In this document: positions 1 to 7,906 of the stretch, in pieces | How the letters are laid out: every line of letters starts with the position of its first letter | How positions within the stretch are numbered: the stretch's first letter is position 1 | Assembly (NCBI GenBank): GCA_947307005.1 | Contig: CAMZHY010000027.1 | Location: forward strand, 1 to 14,668 | Reading direction: 5' to 3' | Length of the DNA stretch: 14,668 nt | Source: an uncultured Planctomycetaceae bacterium | GTDB taxonomy: Bacteria; Planctomycetota; Planctomycetia; Pirellulales; Thermoguttaceae | Notes under the pieces: model-generated | Databases searched by the model: none | What the model was told of the DNA's origin: nothing | Seen by the model: the letters and a program-made list of their open reading frames with translations, nothing else | Position numbers and translations under genes: made by a program

Positions 1-365
1 TATTCCGTAGGGACAATTCTTGCCGCCGGGACGTTCATAACAACAACTCTGTTTCCGTCAATAGTCTCCTCTTCAAAGAAAAAATAGACGGACGGCGAAA
101 GATACCGGCTTAAATAATGCTGCAACGGTTCGCCGTCGACTTCCTTCTGATAGTTGAATTTCGTGTTGGTGAACTCGTGGGTCTCATTCTGAACGCCCCA
201 TATCAGATATCCGAAAGGTTCGTTTTTCATGACCGCCGAGTTCGATAGGGCGGAAATATATTCGCCGATTTCGTCAGGTTTAAACAAGCTGTCCTTGAAT
301 TCAAACCACTCCGTCTCGTCGCCGTAAGACAAGCATCTTTTTACGATTTCCGATACTTTACTCAT
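1..365 (-). CDS. AlbA_2 (Schlafen-type) domain protein, N-terminal part, cut by window edge
   Basis: An open frame of 121 codons runs off the left edge of the window, so only the N-terminus is seen. It begins MSKVSEIVKRCLSYGDETEW, followed by FEFKDS, EIGEYISALSNSA and FGYLIWGVQNETHEF. This is the signature of the AlbA_2 putative nucleic-acid-binding domain (E/W-x-E-F-K, then E-I-x-x-Y-I-S-A-L-S-N-S-A, then G-Y-L-x-W-G). The domain is found in Schlafen-like proteins, RecG-like transcriptional regulators and various defence-associated proteins. What follows the domain (ATPase, wHTH or nuclease) lies outside, so the function cannot be given. ATG at 365 is chosen because an upstream ATG is followed at once by a stop. 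No strong ribosome-binding site is seen; a GAGG lies about 15 nt upstream. Confidence 0.8.
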   Translation of the reverse strand, partial: MSKVSEIVKRCLSYGDETEWFEFKDSLFKPDEIGEYISALSNSAVMKNEPFGYLIWGVQNETHEFTNTKFNYQKEVDGEPLQHYLSRYLSPSVYFFFEEETIDGNRVVVMNVPAARIVPTE

Positions 366-455
366 AATTTCTACACCATGCCTCGAAGCCCGCGTCAACC
401 TTAGGAAAATCTTTTCAACGCCGTCGTTCTCGCGTCCGATTTCCTTCCCTTTATA

Positions 456-557
456 TCATTTCCGGCGTTTTTTTAAAGAGCGACGCAATCGTTCCAAGTC
501 GTCTTTCATTCTTATACGGTAGCCGTACAGGCGTCGCGTTCTTTCAGCGTCGGTCAA
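456..557 (-). CDS. Possible 33-residue basic small protein (doubtful)
   Basis: A TTG at 557 overlaps the stop of the upstream membrane-protein gene in a TTGA arrangement. It opens a frame of 33 codons ending in TGA. The peptide is strongly basic and ends in a likely amphipathic helix (MKDDLERLRRSLKKRRK). The overlap suggests translational coupling, but there is no Shine-Dalgarno sequence, the start is TTG and the product matches nothing I know. It may be chance. The rest of the gap to the AlbA_2 gene (366-455) shows no convincing promoter or terminator. Confidence 0.2.
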   Translation of the reverse strand: MTDAERTRRLYGYRIRMKDDLERLRRSLKKRRK

Positions 558-1915
558 TATTCCGCGTAATAGTTGAAGACGACGTAAAAATAGGGAAAGC
601 CGAAGAGTAAACAATACGCGACGACGTCAATTACCGTCTTTCCCAATTCGATAATTCCCAGCGGCGATAAATCGCTCTCAAACGGACAAAAGACGATCGT
701 GATCAGTAAAAGCGCGCTGAACGCAAACGCCGTTAGGAAGGTCAAAATGATCGCGGGAGGAAGAAGAATCTGAGTAAGTTTGGTAAAAAGACCGTTCTTA
801 ATAGAAAGAACTCGCTCCGTCTCAGGGGTCAAGGACGTTTCTTTTTCTTCGGTTAAATCGTGTCTTTCGCGAGATATGTCGTCTTTAAAGAAAGTCTTCG
901 ACGTTCGGGAATCGTCATAAGGAAGGAACAATTTTTCGGCGACCTTAATGGCGTCGAGAACACGGTCTGTAGACAGCGACCCCCGGACTTTAACGACGGC
1001 GCCGTTTTCAAGCAGGAGCAGGAGCCGTTTCCCGCCAAAGAGCGGAAAGAACGGCGATAGTCTCGTTTTCCTCGTAACCGCGAGAATCTTCCGATCGCGA
1101 TATTTCACGTTCAGATTTCCAACATATCGAAAAGGCGTCGCGAGTCCGACGCCGAACGGTTCGGAAGGGAGCGCCGCGCGAACTTCGTGTTCCGAACGCG
1201 GGTCTCGTTGACGAATCGCTCTGAATTTAAGGATCGCGGAATAGGACGTTTGAAGCTCTTTTCTAACGACGCGCTCCCTTCTGACGGCGCGGACGACGCA
1301 GACAATAAACGCTAGAAAAAGGAGTAATAAAACGACGGCGTCGACGACGAGCGGAACGAAATAATCGTCAATAAGGCGTTTCTTATTCGCGAGATTGAAA
1401 GCGTCGTCGCGTTGCGCGAGCCACGCCGAAAAACTTCGCGATTCGAAGGGGGAAAGAGAATAACACCCGTCCGAAACGTCCAAAGGAGAGTCGGAATATT
1501 CCGCTTCCATCGTCGTATAGCAAATCGCCGCGTAAGGACAGGGGAAAAACGTTAAACGAGGGCGTTTTGTCGCGATTACCCAAGCATGGCTGTCGCTAGG
1601 ACCGCAGTACGTCGGAAAGGAAATCGATTTCGGAACAAACATATAGTCGTCGACGTCGCCTCGGAACTGTTTTAGAGAAACGCCGCTCGCATAGACTTCC
1701 TGCAACGACTCGGGAGGCTCGCCCCAATGCGCGTCTTGATAACGGCAGACGTCGCCCCTTAGGTCGCTTAACTCGCAAAAGGTTCTAGGGACGAAGAAAA
1801 TATAGACGAAGAGGACGAATTGTCCGCCAGCCGCCATAAGAAGCGCCGGAGCCGCGACGACCAATGATCGGACGAGCCATCGGGAAAAAAACCGAGCGGA
1901 GCAAAAACTTTCCAT
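554..1915 (-). CDS. Hypothetical four-pass membrane protein
   Basis: Encodes 453 residues. Hydrophobic segments are near residues 14-42, 187-212, 380-410 and 428-450, so it is an integral membrane protein. The loop between the first two segments (about 43-185) is probably outside the cytoplasm and has several cysteines. It contains GEPPESLQEVY and HAWVIATKRP, which loosely recall the globular part of pseudopilin-like proteins; this is a weak resemblance only. A charged stretch (about 213-370) lies between segments 2 and 3. The start is well supported: AAGGAG at 1925-1930 sits 9 nt before the ATG and overlaps the stop codon of the upstream ankyrin gene, so the two are probably translationally coupled. 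No function is recognised. Confidence 0.75.
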   Translation of the reverse strand: MESFCSARFFSRWLVRSLVVAAPALLMAAGGQFVLFVYIFFVPRTFCELSDLRGDVCRYQDAHWGEPPESLQEVYASGVSLKQFRGDVDDYMFVPKSISFPTYCGPSDSHAWVIATKRPRLTFFPCPYAAICYTTMEAEYSDSPLDVSDGCYSLSPFESRSFSAWLAQRDDAFNLANKKRLIDDYFVPLVVDAVVLLLLFLAFIVCVVRAVRRERVVRKELQTSYSAILKFRAIRQRDPRSEHEVRAALPSEPFGVGLATPFRYVGNLNVKYRDRKILAVTRKTRLSPFFPLFGGKRLLLLLENGAVVKVRGSLSTDRVLDAIKVAEKLFLPYDDSRTSKTFFKDDISRERHDLTEEKETSLTPETERVLSIKNGLFTKLTQILLPPAIILTFLTAFAFSALLLITIVFCPFESDLSPLGIIELGKTVIDVVAYCLLFGFPYFYVVFNYYAEY

Positions 1916-1928
1916 GACTGAACTCTCC

Positions 1929-2960
1929 TTAACGAACGATCTTGGAAGTTTCAGCGGGATTTTCGTCCTTCGGAACGCGCGGTTCCGCAGAAACGTCGTC
2001 GAAAGAAACGCCGCGTTCTTTGAGCTGTTCGACGACCTTCAACGTCGTTTCTCGATCTTCATCAGTCGCTCCTCGGGGCGTGTAGCTTCCATCGAGGTAG
2101 GCCCGCAGCCGTTCGCGCAAACGCTTTCCTTGGGGCGTGTTCACGTCGTAAACGGCGCCATGATCCAAAACGAGCTGAAGTTCTGGACCGTATCCGACGA
2201 CGTTTTCAAGATACGCGCCGTCGCCCGCGTTGACGTCGGCGCCCGCTTCGACCAAACGCCGAAAAGTCTCCCGTTTGCCCTTTGAAAGGAAGAACGACGC
2301 GGGCTCTAGACAGGAATACCGTCCACGATTAGGATCGGCGCCATATTGCAGAAGCGTCTCGACATATCGGTCGTACTTGGGATTCCCCGAGACCAAACTC
2401 GTTTCAACGGCGAGATACAGCGCCGACGCGCCGCGTACCTTAATAAGACTCTCGCGCGCTCCGTAACTCGACGCAAAAACAACGTTCGGATCGGCGCCGT
2501 TTTTCAATAAGAGCTCTAAAATTTCGTTTCCCCACGAAAAAGACCACAGCAGCAAGGGCATATGACGGCGTCCTTCCGCGTTGACGTCGACGCCTTCGTC
2601 AATTAGACGTTGCGCCGTCGCTATGTCTTTTTTCACGATCGCGGCGCAAAGTTCAAGCGTTTTAGGGTCGGAGAAATAATCTTCGGCGTTCCATCGCAAT
2701 TCAGAATAGGAGCCCGACGAGTAGGCGCCCGAACCTGCGGCGGACGCGTTCCATTGCGATTCAAATAAGGCGACCGGCTCTTGAAGAAGGCTTTTAACGT
2801 ACGCGACCGTTCCCACTTCGGAGTTGAACCGAATTTCTGTCCACAATCGCGTCAAAGCTCGATAGGCGACGAAGCCCCCTAATAAAAGAACGGCGGCGCC
2901 AACGACGACGTTCGTGATTCCGACAAGAAGAAGCTTCAACAATTGACCAATTCCGTCCAT
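1929..2960 (-). CDS. Membrane-anchored ankyrin-repeat protein
   Basis: Encodes 343 residues. A single hydrophobic segment at about 8-34 (LLLVGITNVVVGAAVLLLGG) works as signal anchor. A spacer rich in Ser/Gly/Tyr follows (about 70-95), then ankyrin repeats from about 102 to 270. Typical repeat ends are visible: RLIDEGVDVNAEG, LLLKNGADPN, LLQYGADPNRG, RLVEAGADVNAGD and VLDHGAVYDV. Ankyrin repeats mediate protein-protein contacts, so it is probably an adaptor held at a membrane; partner and side are unknown. The C-terminal 60 residues are charged. A purine-rich GGGGAAGG lies about 10 nt before the ATG, and a promoter is at 3073-3101. The gene ends 13 nt before the next membrane-protein gene, so the two probably act together. 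Confidence 0.8.
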   Translation of the reverse strand: MDGIGQLLKLLLVGITNVVVGAAVLLLGGFVAYRALTRLWTEIRFNSEVGTVAYVKSLLQEPVALFESQWNASAAGSGAYSSGSYSELRWNAEDYFSDPKTLELCAAIVKKDIATAQRLIDEGVDVNAEGRRHMPLLLWSFSWGNEILELLLKNGADPNVVFASSYGARESLIKVRGASALYLAVETSLVSGNPKYDRYVETLLQYGADPNRGRYSCLEPASFFLSKGKRETFRRLVEAGADVNAGDGAYLENVVGYGPELQLVLDHGAVYDVNTPQGKRLRERLRAYLDGSYTPRGATDEDRETTLKVVEQLKERGVSFDDVSAEPRVPKDENPAETSKIVR

Positions 2961-3072
2961 GTCGTTTCAACCTTCCCCAACGAACAATCCCCGACGACGC
3001 GCCGTCTTCACGGCGCCGGAAAGATTCTTTTGATACTTCTTTAGGCCCGCGCTTCGGGCGACTCGCGTTCCT

Positions 3073-3101
3073 ATAATATCGTAGAGGCGTCCAGCCGTCA
3101 A
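3073..3101 (-). promoter_or_regulatory. Sigma70-like promoter of the ankyrin / membrane-protein operon
   Basis: On the minus strand TTGACG (3096-3101) is followed after exactly 17 nt by TATTAT (3073-3078). Each box differs from consensus at one position. The expected start site leaves a leader of about 105 nt before the ATG at 2960. An AT-rich stretch just upstream (3100-3180) could act as an UP-like element. Confidence 0.65.
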
Positions 3102-3112
3102 TAATTATTTAT

Positions 3113-3132
3113 TACAATTCGATAAAATTGTA
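3113..3132. promoter_or_regulatory. Operator-like inverted repeat between divergent promoters
   Basis: TACAATT and AATTGTA form a perfect 7-bp inverted repeat around CGATAA (20 bp in all). It starts about 12 bp upstream of the minus-strand -35 box and lies between the two divergent promoters. The size and symmetry fit a dimeric regulator site, but AT-rich DNA makes such repeats by chance fairly often. Confidence 0.35.
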
Positions 3133-3238
3133 TTATTTTCCATAATTTTCAGATTGTTTAGCGGCGCCGACCTTTATTCAAAATCGCTAGAGATTCACGG
3201 TCGAACGGATTCTTGACGTAAAGACTCTAGTCCGGATA

Positions 3239-3267
3239 TTGAAATCGCAAAGTCTTGGCGGCATAAT
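3239..3267 (+). promoter_or_regulatory. Candidate promoter of the DUF5703/GH95-like gene
   Basis: TTGAAA (3239-3244), a 17-nt spacer, then CATAAT (3262-3267). Each box has one mismatch to sigma70 consensus. It leaves a leader of about 60 nt before the ATG at 3336. A competing TTGACG at about 3213 lacks a good -10 box. Confidence 0.5.
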
Positions 3268-3335
3268 GGTCAAAGTCTGCGGGCGAATCGCCGGGCGTTT
3301 GAAATAGACGCGTTAAGTCAGAAAAGAGGTTGACG

Positions 3336-5681
3336 ATGAATCAGAAAATAACGTTGTTCGCCGTTCTTTTTGCGGCGTTTGCGATTTTAATCGCGCAGAA
3401 TTTCCATCGTGTAAACGCGGAAGACGCGGCGCCGTCGCCCTATAAGGTCGTCTGGGATTCCCCGTCGACGGACTGGGGCGGAACCATGCCCCTCGGGAAC
3501 GGCGAGGTCGCCGTCAACGCGTGGTTCGACGCCGCCGGACGCGCGCGGCTCCTCTTTGCGCGAACCGACTCGTGGGACGACTACGGCGCCCTTGCGAAAG
3601 TCGGACTCGTTGAAATCGCGACGCTCGGCGAAACGCCCGACGCCGAAATCACGACGCCCTTCCGTCAGGAACTCGACGCCGAAACCGGGCGCGTCGCCGT
3701 CGTTTACGGTCCCCAAGGACGAGAAACGCGCGTATGCCTCTGGGTCGATACGGCGCGTCCGAACGTCGTCCTTGAAATCGAAAGCGATCTCGAAATCGCG
3801 CCCGTCGCGACCGTGACGCTCCTGAGAACGGACGGCGAAACGCTCGTTTCTCCCGAAGTCAGCGATCTGTGGCATACCCGCGACGGCTCCGAACGCGTCG
3901 TCGTTCAAAAGGACGTTCTCCTTACGGGCGACGAACTCGGAAACAAAGCGCGCGTCGGCTCTTATCACCGCAATATCAAGACGAAATATTACGACCAAAT
4001 CGCCAAGACGCAGGGATTAGACGACCTTCCCGGATATAGCGCCGATCCCTACGTCAACCGTACCTTCGGGCTCGTCATGCGCGGCGACGACGCGCGGCGA
4101 ATCGACGACGCGACGCTCCAAGCCGCGCCGGGCCGTTCGCGCCGCTTTGAAATCACGCTCCATACCGCTCAGACCGAGACCTTCGACGAATGGCGCGACC
4201 AGCTTCTCAAAATCGCCGCCGACGCCGACGCGACTCCGATCCAAGATCGTCGCGACGCGACCGAAAAATATTGGCGCGACTTCACGAACCTCAGCTGGGT
4301 GAAATTCTCCCCTAGCGCCGCCGCGCTCGAAGGACTCGACGAAGCCGCTCGCGCCGCGCTCGCCGACGAAACCTTTACGCTCTCGCAGGGCTACGCGCTT
4401 CAGCGTTACCTCAACGCGTGTCAAGGACGCGGAAACTATCCGATCAAGTTCAACGGCGGACTGTTCACACACGCCTACCCGAACACTCCGCGCTCGCACG
4501 ATTACCGTAAATGGGGACCGGGGTACTGGTGGCAGAATACGCGACTCCCGTATTATACTATGCTCCATTCGGGCGATTTCGACTTGATGAAGACCTTCTT
4601 CGATCATTACTGCGCGCTCGTCCCGATCTGCGAGGCGCGCGCCAAGAAATATCTCGGCGTCGAGGGCGCGTATTTCCCCGAATGCATCTACCTCGACGGC
4701 GCGGTCTTCCCAGAGACCTACGGACTGACGCCTTGGAACGAGCGCGACGAGAAGTTGCAGGAGAGTCGATGGCACCGATGGGAATGGGTCGGCGGGCTTG
4801 AACTCTCGTTCCTAGCGATTCAATATTACGAGTTCACGCAGGACGAAGCGTTTCTCCGTGAAAAAGCGATTCCGACCGCCAACGCGATTCTAAAATTCTT
4901 CGACTCCTATTACAAAGTCGATCCGACGTCGGGCAAGTTGAAGATGTCGCCGTCGCAGGCGCTCGAAACATGGTGGGACTGCGACGATCCGGCGCCGGAA
5001 ATCGCGGGAATCCGCGCCGTGATCGGGCGGCTCCTCGCCCTTCCGGAATCGCTGACGACCGCGGAGGATCGCGCGTTCTGGAACGCGCTCCTCGCCAAGA
5101 CGCCCGACGTTCCCGTCCGTCGCGACGCAGCCTCCGGACTCGACGCGCTCGCCGCCGCCGCGCGTTTTGATCATAAATCAAACGTCGAGGCGCCGGAACT
5201 CTACCCCGTCTTCCCCTTCCGGCTCTATTCCTTTGAAAAGCCCAATCCCGAACTGGCGCGCAACGCGTACAAACTTCGTCTCGATCCTCACTCGACGGGC
5301 TGGGGTCAAGACGACCTCTTTTGCTCCTATCTCGGCGACGCGGAAGGCGCCCGAGAAAACCTCGCAATCCGCGCGAAAAACGGCGCCAAATCCGAGCGGT
5401 TCCCCGCCTTCTGGGGCCCGAACTTCGACTGGATCCCCGACCAAGACAACGGCGGAATCCTCAATAGCGCCGTTCAAAGTCTCGCGCTCCAGACCGACGG
5501 CGACCGAATCTTCGTCGCGCCCGCGCTCCCGAAGGCGTGGAACGTCGATTTCAAACTCTACGCCGCGAAGAACACGACCGTCCAAGGCGTGATCCGCGAC
5601 GGCAAAGTCGAGTCGCTGACCGTCGATCCCCCCGCCCGTGAGAAGGACGTCGAAATCTGCCTCCCCGAAAGCGGCAAATAA
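3336..5681 (+). CDS. Secreted glycoside hydrolase-like protein, DUF5703 domain plus GH95-like barrel
   Basis: Encodes 781 residues. Residues 1-28 are a signal peptide (MNQK, a hydrophobic core, then VNA before the likely cleavage), so the protein is exported. Residues from about 36 match the DUF5703 opening: VVWDSPSTDWGGTMPLGNGE, then LLFARTDSWDDYG. This beta-rich domain sits in front of GH95-type (alpha/alpha)6 barrels. The barrel part includes GRGNYPIKFNGGLF near 364-377, GYWWQNTRLPYYTML and GWGQDDLFCSYLGDAEGA. The end has GPNFDWIPDQDNGG and the GH95-like FVAPALPKAW tail. GH95 enzymes release alpha-L-fucose or L-galactose; the true substrate here is not known and catalytic residues were not aligned. 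ATG 3336 is preferred over TTG 3330, because AAGAGG at 3324-3329 is 6 nt before the ATG. No partner polysaccharide genes are visible. Confidence 0.8.
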   Translation: MNQKITLFAVLFAAFAILIAQNFHRVNAEDAAPSPYKVVWDSPSTDWGGTMPLGNGEVAVNAWFDAAGRARLLFARTDSWDDYGALAKVGLVEIATLGETPDAEITTPFRQELDAETGRVAVVYGPQGRETRVCLWVDTARPNVVLEIESDLEIAPVATVTLLRTDGETLVSPEVSDLWHTRDGSERVVVQKDVLLTGDELGNKARVGSYHRNIKTKYYDQIAKTQGLDDLPGYSADPYVNRTFGLVMRGDDARRIDDATLQAAPGRSRRFEITLHTAQTETFDEWRDQLLKIAADADATPIQDRRDATEKYWRDFTNLSWVKFSPSAAALEGLDEAARAALADETFTLSQGYALQRYLNACQGRGNYPIKFNGGLFTHAYPNTPRSHDYRKWGPGYWWQNTRLPYYTMLHSGDFDLMKTFFDHYCALVPICEARAKKYLGVEGAYFPECIYLDGAVFPETYGLTPWNERDEKLQESRWHRWEWVGGLELSFLAIQYYEFTQDEAFLREKAIPTANAILKFFDSYYKVDPTSGKLKMSPSQALETWWDCDDPAPEIAGIRAVIGRLLALPESLTTAEDRAFWNALLAKTPDVPVRRDAASGLDALAAAARFDHKSNVEAPELYPVFPFRLYSFEKPNPELARNAYKLRLDPHSTGWGQDDLFCSYLGDAEGARENLAIRAKNGAKSERFPAFWGPNFDWIPDQDNGGILNSAVQSLALQTDGDRIFVAPALPKAWNVDFKLYAAKNTTVQGVIRDGKVESLTVDPPAREKDVEICLPESGK

Positions 5682-5922
5682 ACGTCCTCAACGCAAACAT
5701 CGAGACAATCTCTATTTCCTCGAGGTCGCGCTTCTTCTGCGGAGCGCGGTCTCGTCGCGTTTAACACGCGCAACGCCGCAAATCACGGCTCGTTCAACGT
5801 CCGTCATTTTTGTTCGTCGTAAAGAGGCGACTACTATTCTCGACAAGCGAGGAACTGGGCGCCCGGCGGTAGGAGATGTTTTGCGACGCTCCATAGCTGT
5901 CAAACTTTCTCTTGGTTCCTCG

Positions 5923-5962
5923 CTATAATTCGGCGCTTTTTATTATTTTTGCCGAATTATAG
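5923..5962. promoter_or_regulatory. 12-bp inverted repeat with -10-like box, likely operator of the toxin-antitoxin-like pair
   Basis: CTATAATTCGGC (5923-5934) and GCCGAATTATAG (5951-5962) are perfect reverse complements around a 16-nt T-rich centre. The left arm contains a consensus TATAAT (5924-5929), but no clear -35 box is seen 17 nt before it. Known AbiE antitoxins bind inverted repeats in their own promoter, so this fits an autoregulatory operator. The stretch before it (5682-5922), behind the hydrolase gene, holds no recognisable gene or clear terminator. Confidence 0.6.
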
Positions 5963-6002
5963 TTGCCTATCGCTCATCATAGGATTATCATGTGCTACAA
6001 CA

Positions 6003-6036
6003 CGGCAATTTTTGTGTTTTTTGCCATTTTATAGTT
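6003..6036. repeat. Second, weaker copy of the operator
   Basis: GCCATTTTATAGTT (6023-6036) matches the right half of the first operator, GCCGAATTATAGTT (5951-5964), at 11 of 14 positions, and both are preceded by a T-run. The offset is 72 nt. A left arm GGCAA at 6004-6008 pairs with TTGCC at 6021-6025. It therefore has the same layout as the first repeat but with a shorter left arm. Two such sites recall the paired inverted repeats reported for AbiE promoters. Confidence 0.45.
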
Positions 6037-6062
6037 TCATACAAGGGGAGACGTCGCTAACC

Positions 6063-6803
6063 GTGAATATAGCCGATATACTGCCGCGCCTTCCCTCAGG
6101 GAAGGTCTTTAACAAAAATACGTTTCGCAAAACCGTCCGCTCTATATGCCAAGACTGCTCGGAAAGTTCCATCAACTGGATGCTTGTCGCCCTGCGGAAG
6201 CGAGGTAATCTTATCTCCGTCGGCGCCGGAAAATACTATCTTGTTTCTCAGGATATACATGCCAAAAAGTTATACTCGTATCCACACTCTTCGGAATATA
6301 TGAATCTTGAAGAAATAATCGCGAACGCCTACCCTCTTGCAAATTTTCAAATGTGGGAATTGATCCAGATGAATGATTTCGTCAATCATCAGATCGTAAA
6401 AAATGTGATATTTATAGAGACGGAACCCATGCTTGTGGATACTGTCTATGAGCTGTTGCATGAGAAACGCCCCTACGCCATGATACAGCCGACCGTCGAC
6501 GTCTTTTATAAACAGCGCGCTCCCGAGACGGATATCGTTGTCCAAAGACTTCTCTCCGAAGCTCCCTCGCCGGATGCAAACCATTCCTGCGCAATAGAAA
6601 AACTGTTGGTAGACCTGTTATCGCCCAAAATACCCGGGCGCCTTATCGAACGAAGCGAGTATCCGCGAATATATGAAGACGTCTTCCGCAAATACAACAT
6701 TAATGAAACCCGTATGTTCAGATACGCCAAGCGACGTAGCCTCTACGACGTCCTGATATCCTTCATAACAACAAGAACCAACATACGACTAATGACTATT
6801 TGA
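6063..6803 (+). CDS. DUF6577-like winged-helix protein, probable antitoxin/regulator
   Basis: Encodes 246 residues from GTG 6063. A longer frame from TTG 5949 would start inside the operator and translate T-rich promoter DNA, so it is rejected; AAGGGGAG at 6043-6050 lies 12 nt before the GTG. Residues about 18-60 look like a winged helix-turn-helix (SSINWMLVALRKRG, then ISVGAGKYYL). The later motifs LLSEAP (163-168), EKLLVDLL (179-186) and the C-terminal FRKYNINETRMFRYAKRRS match what I recall of DUF6577, a family often next to AbiEii genes. It is positioned like the antitoxin AbiEi: first gene, 13 nt before the toxin-like gene, behind inverted repeats. Role as DNA-binding autorepressor and antitoxin is inferred. 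Base composition is more AT-rich than the neighbours and rare ATA/TTA codons are used, suggesting transfer. Confidence 0.7.
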   Translation: MNIADILPRLPSGKVFNKNTFRKTVRSICQDCSESSINWMLVALRKRGNLISVGAGKYYLVSQDIHAKKLYSYPHSSEYMNLEEIIANAYPLANFQMWELIQMNDFVNHQIVKNVIFIETEPMLVDTVYELLHEKRPYAMIQPTVDVFYKQRAPETDIVVQRLLSEAPSPDANHSCAIEKLLVDLLSPKIPGRLIERSEYPRIYEDVFRKYNINETRMFRYAKRRSLYDVLISFITTRTNIRLMTI

Positions 6804-6816
6804 TAAAGAGAATTCA

Positions 6817-7857
6817 ATGATAGCAAAAGAAACCTATGCCATAGAACATGTGAACGTCCTTCGAGAGAAGTATAAGAAAGACCCTTTCCTGTTAGAAAGA
6901 GTTCTGTTTGCCTTCGGACTGCTGGAAGCCATCGCCCGCGTCGGAATGCCTTTCATCTTCAAGGGCGGTAGTTCTCTAATGCTGATCCTTGACCGCCCCT
7001 TAAGGCTATCAACCGACATAGATATCCTTGTAAAGCCCGGAACGGACGTCGACCGTTACATCAACGAAGCCGCAAAGATTTTCCCATTTAAGACCTTCGA
7101 GGAAGACCGCCGCGTAGGCAAAAATAACATAGAGAAGCGCCACTTCAAGTTCATATACGATTCGCCCCTGAGAAACGACGACTTTTATATCCTTTTGGAT
7201 ATCGTCTTTGCTGAAAGCCCGTATCTTACCACACAAACTCGCGAAATAAATAACGATCTGCTCCTCGCCGAAGGCGCGCCAATAACCGTCGAGGTTCCAA
7301 CATTAGAGTGTATCCTCGGAGACAAGCTCGCCGCCTTTGCTCCGCATACCACCGGCGTTCCGTTCGGAGTAGATAAAGAGCTTGAAATCATCAAGCAACT
7401 CTTTGACGCGGCCGTCCTCTCTGAAAAGGCGAGCGACTATCAGAATCTGATCTCGACCTATGACCGCGCGGTTCAGGAGGAAATCGGTTACCGAGACATA
7501 GCGGCGTCCCGTGAAGACGCGCTTCGCGACGCCATCCAATCCTGCGCCTGCATCATAGGAAAAGGCGTCTACTACAAAGACGACTTTCCGTTCTTCATCA
7601 AAGGAATCCACGCGATCGGCGGTCATGTACTGTCTATGAAATATAGCGCCGCCATAGCTGCAAACCAAGCAAGCCGCGTCATGTGGCTTGCTTCCTGTAT
7701 GCTCGCCGGTCAACAATTCGTTCCTATTGCAAACCTTGAATTATACCTTCATGCAAATATAGGCAAAAGTCAGTATAAAAAACTCTCCTATATGCGAAAC
7801 CAAAATTTGGAAGCCTTTGCATATATTGTCGAATCTCTGCGAATAATTGAGGGATAA
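6817..7857 (+). CDS. AbiEii/AbiGii-family nucleotidyltransferase toxin
   Basis: Encodes 346 residues. Nucleotidyltransferase signature: FKGGSSLM (48-55), then LSTDIDIL with metal-binding Asp67 and Asp69, a third acidic candidate Asp128 in ILLDIVF, and the family motif LGDKLAAF starting near 167. These are the motifs of AbiEii toxins, which add nucleotides to tRNA or otherwise use NTP and slow growth, protecting the population against phage or stabilising DNA. The C-terminal half (about 190-346) is helical-looking, as in the family. The gene follows the winged-helix gene after tandem TGA-TAA stops and 13 nt, with GAGA close before the ATG. The length is near the usual size, all motifs are present and no frame break is seen, so it should be active. 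Whether it is a growth toxin in this host is inferred. Confidence 0.85.
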   Translation: MIAKETYAIEHVNVLREKYKKDPFLLERVLFAFGLLEAIARVGMPFIFKGGSSLMLILDRPLRLSTDIDILVKPGTDVDRYINEAAKIFPFKTFEEDRRVGKNNIEKRHFKFIYDSPLRNDDFYILLDIVFAESPYLTTQTREINNDLLLAEGAPITVEVPTLECILGDKLAAFAPHTTGVPFGVDKELEIIKQLFDAAVLSEKASDYQNLISTYDRAVQEEIGYRDIAASREDALRDAIQSCACIIGKGVYYKDDFPFFIKGIHAIGGHVLSMKYSAAIAANQASRVMWLASCMLAGQQFVPIANLELYLHANIGKSQYKKLSYMRNQNLEAFAYIVESLRIIEG

Positions 7858-7906
7858 CAAACCCCGCAATTCGGACAAAGACGACCGAAAAAGTATTGAA
7901 GCATGC

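Noticed and set aside
366..400. Promoter TTGACG with TGTAGA just before the AlbA_2 gene
   Set aside because: The -10 box is poor and the start site would fall at or past the ATG.
3330..3335. TTG start two codons before the hydrolase ATG
   Set aside because: The AAGAGG site ends right at the TTG, leaving no spacing; the ATG at 3336 has 6 nt.
3387..4775. Long minus-strand frames inside the hydrolase gene
   Set aside because: The plus strand has signal peptide, family motifs, promoter and ribosome-binding site; the minus frames have none.
5690..5770. Terminator after the hydrolase gene
   Set aside because: Only short stems such as GAGA/TCTC and CGCGCT/AGCGCG without a following T-run.
5949..6062. 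TTG start that lengthens the winged-helix protein by 38 residues
   Set aside because: It lies inside the inverted repeat and the added residues read T-rich promoter DNA; GTG 6063 fits better.
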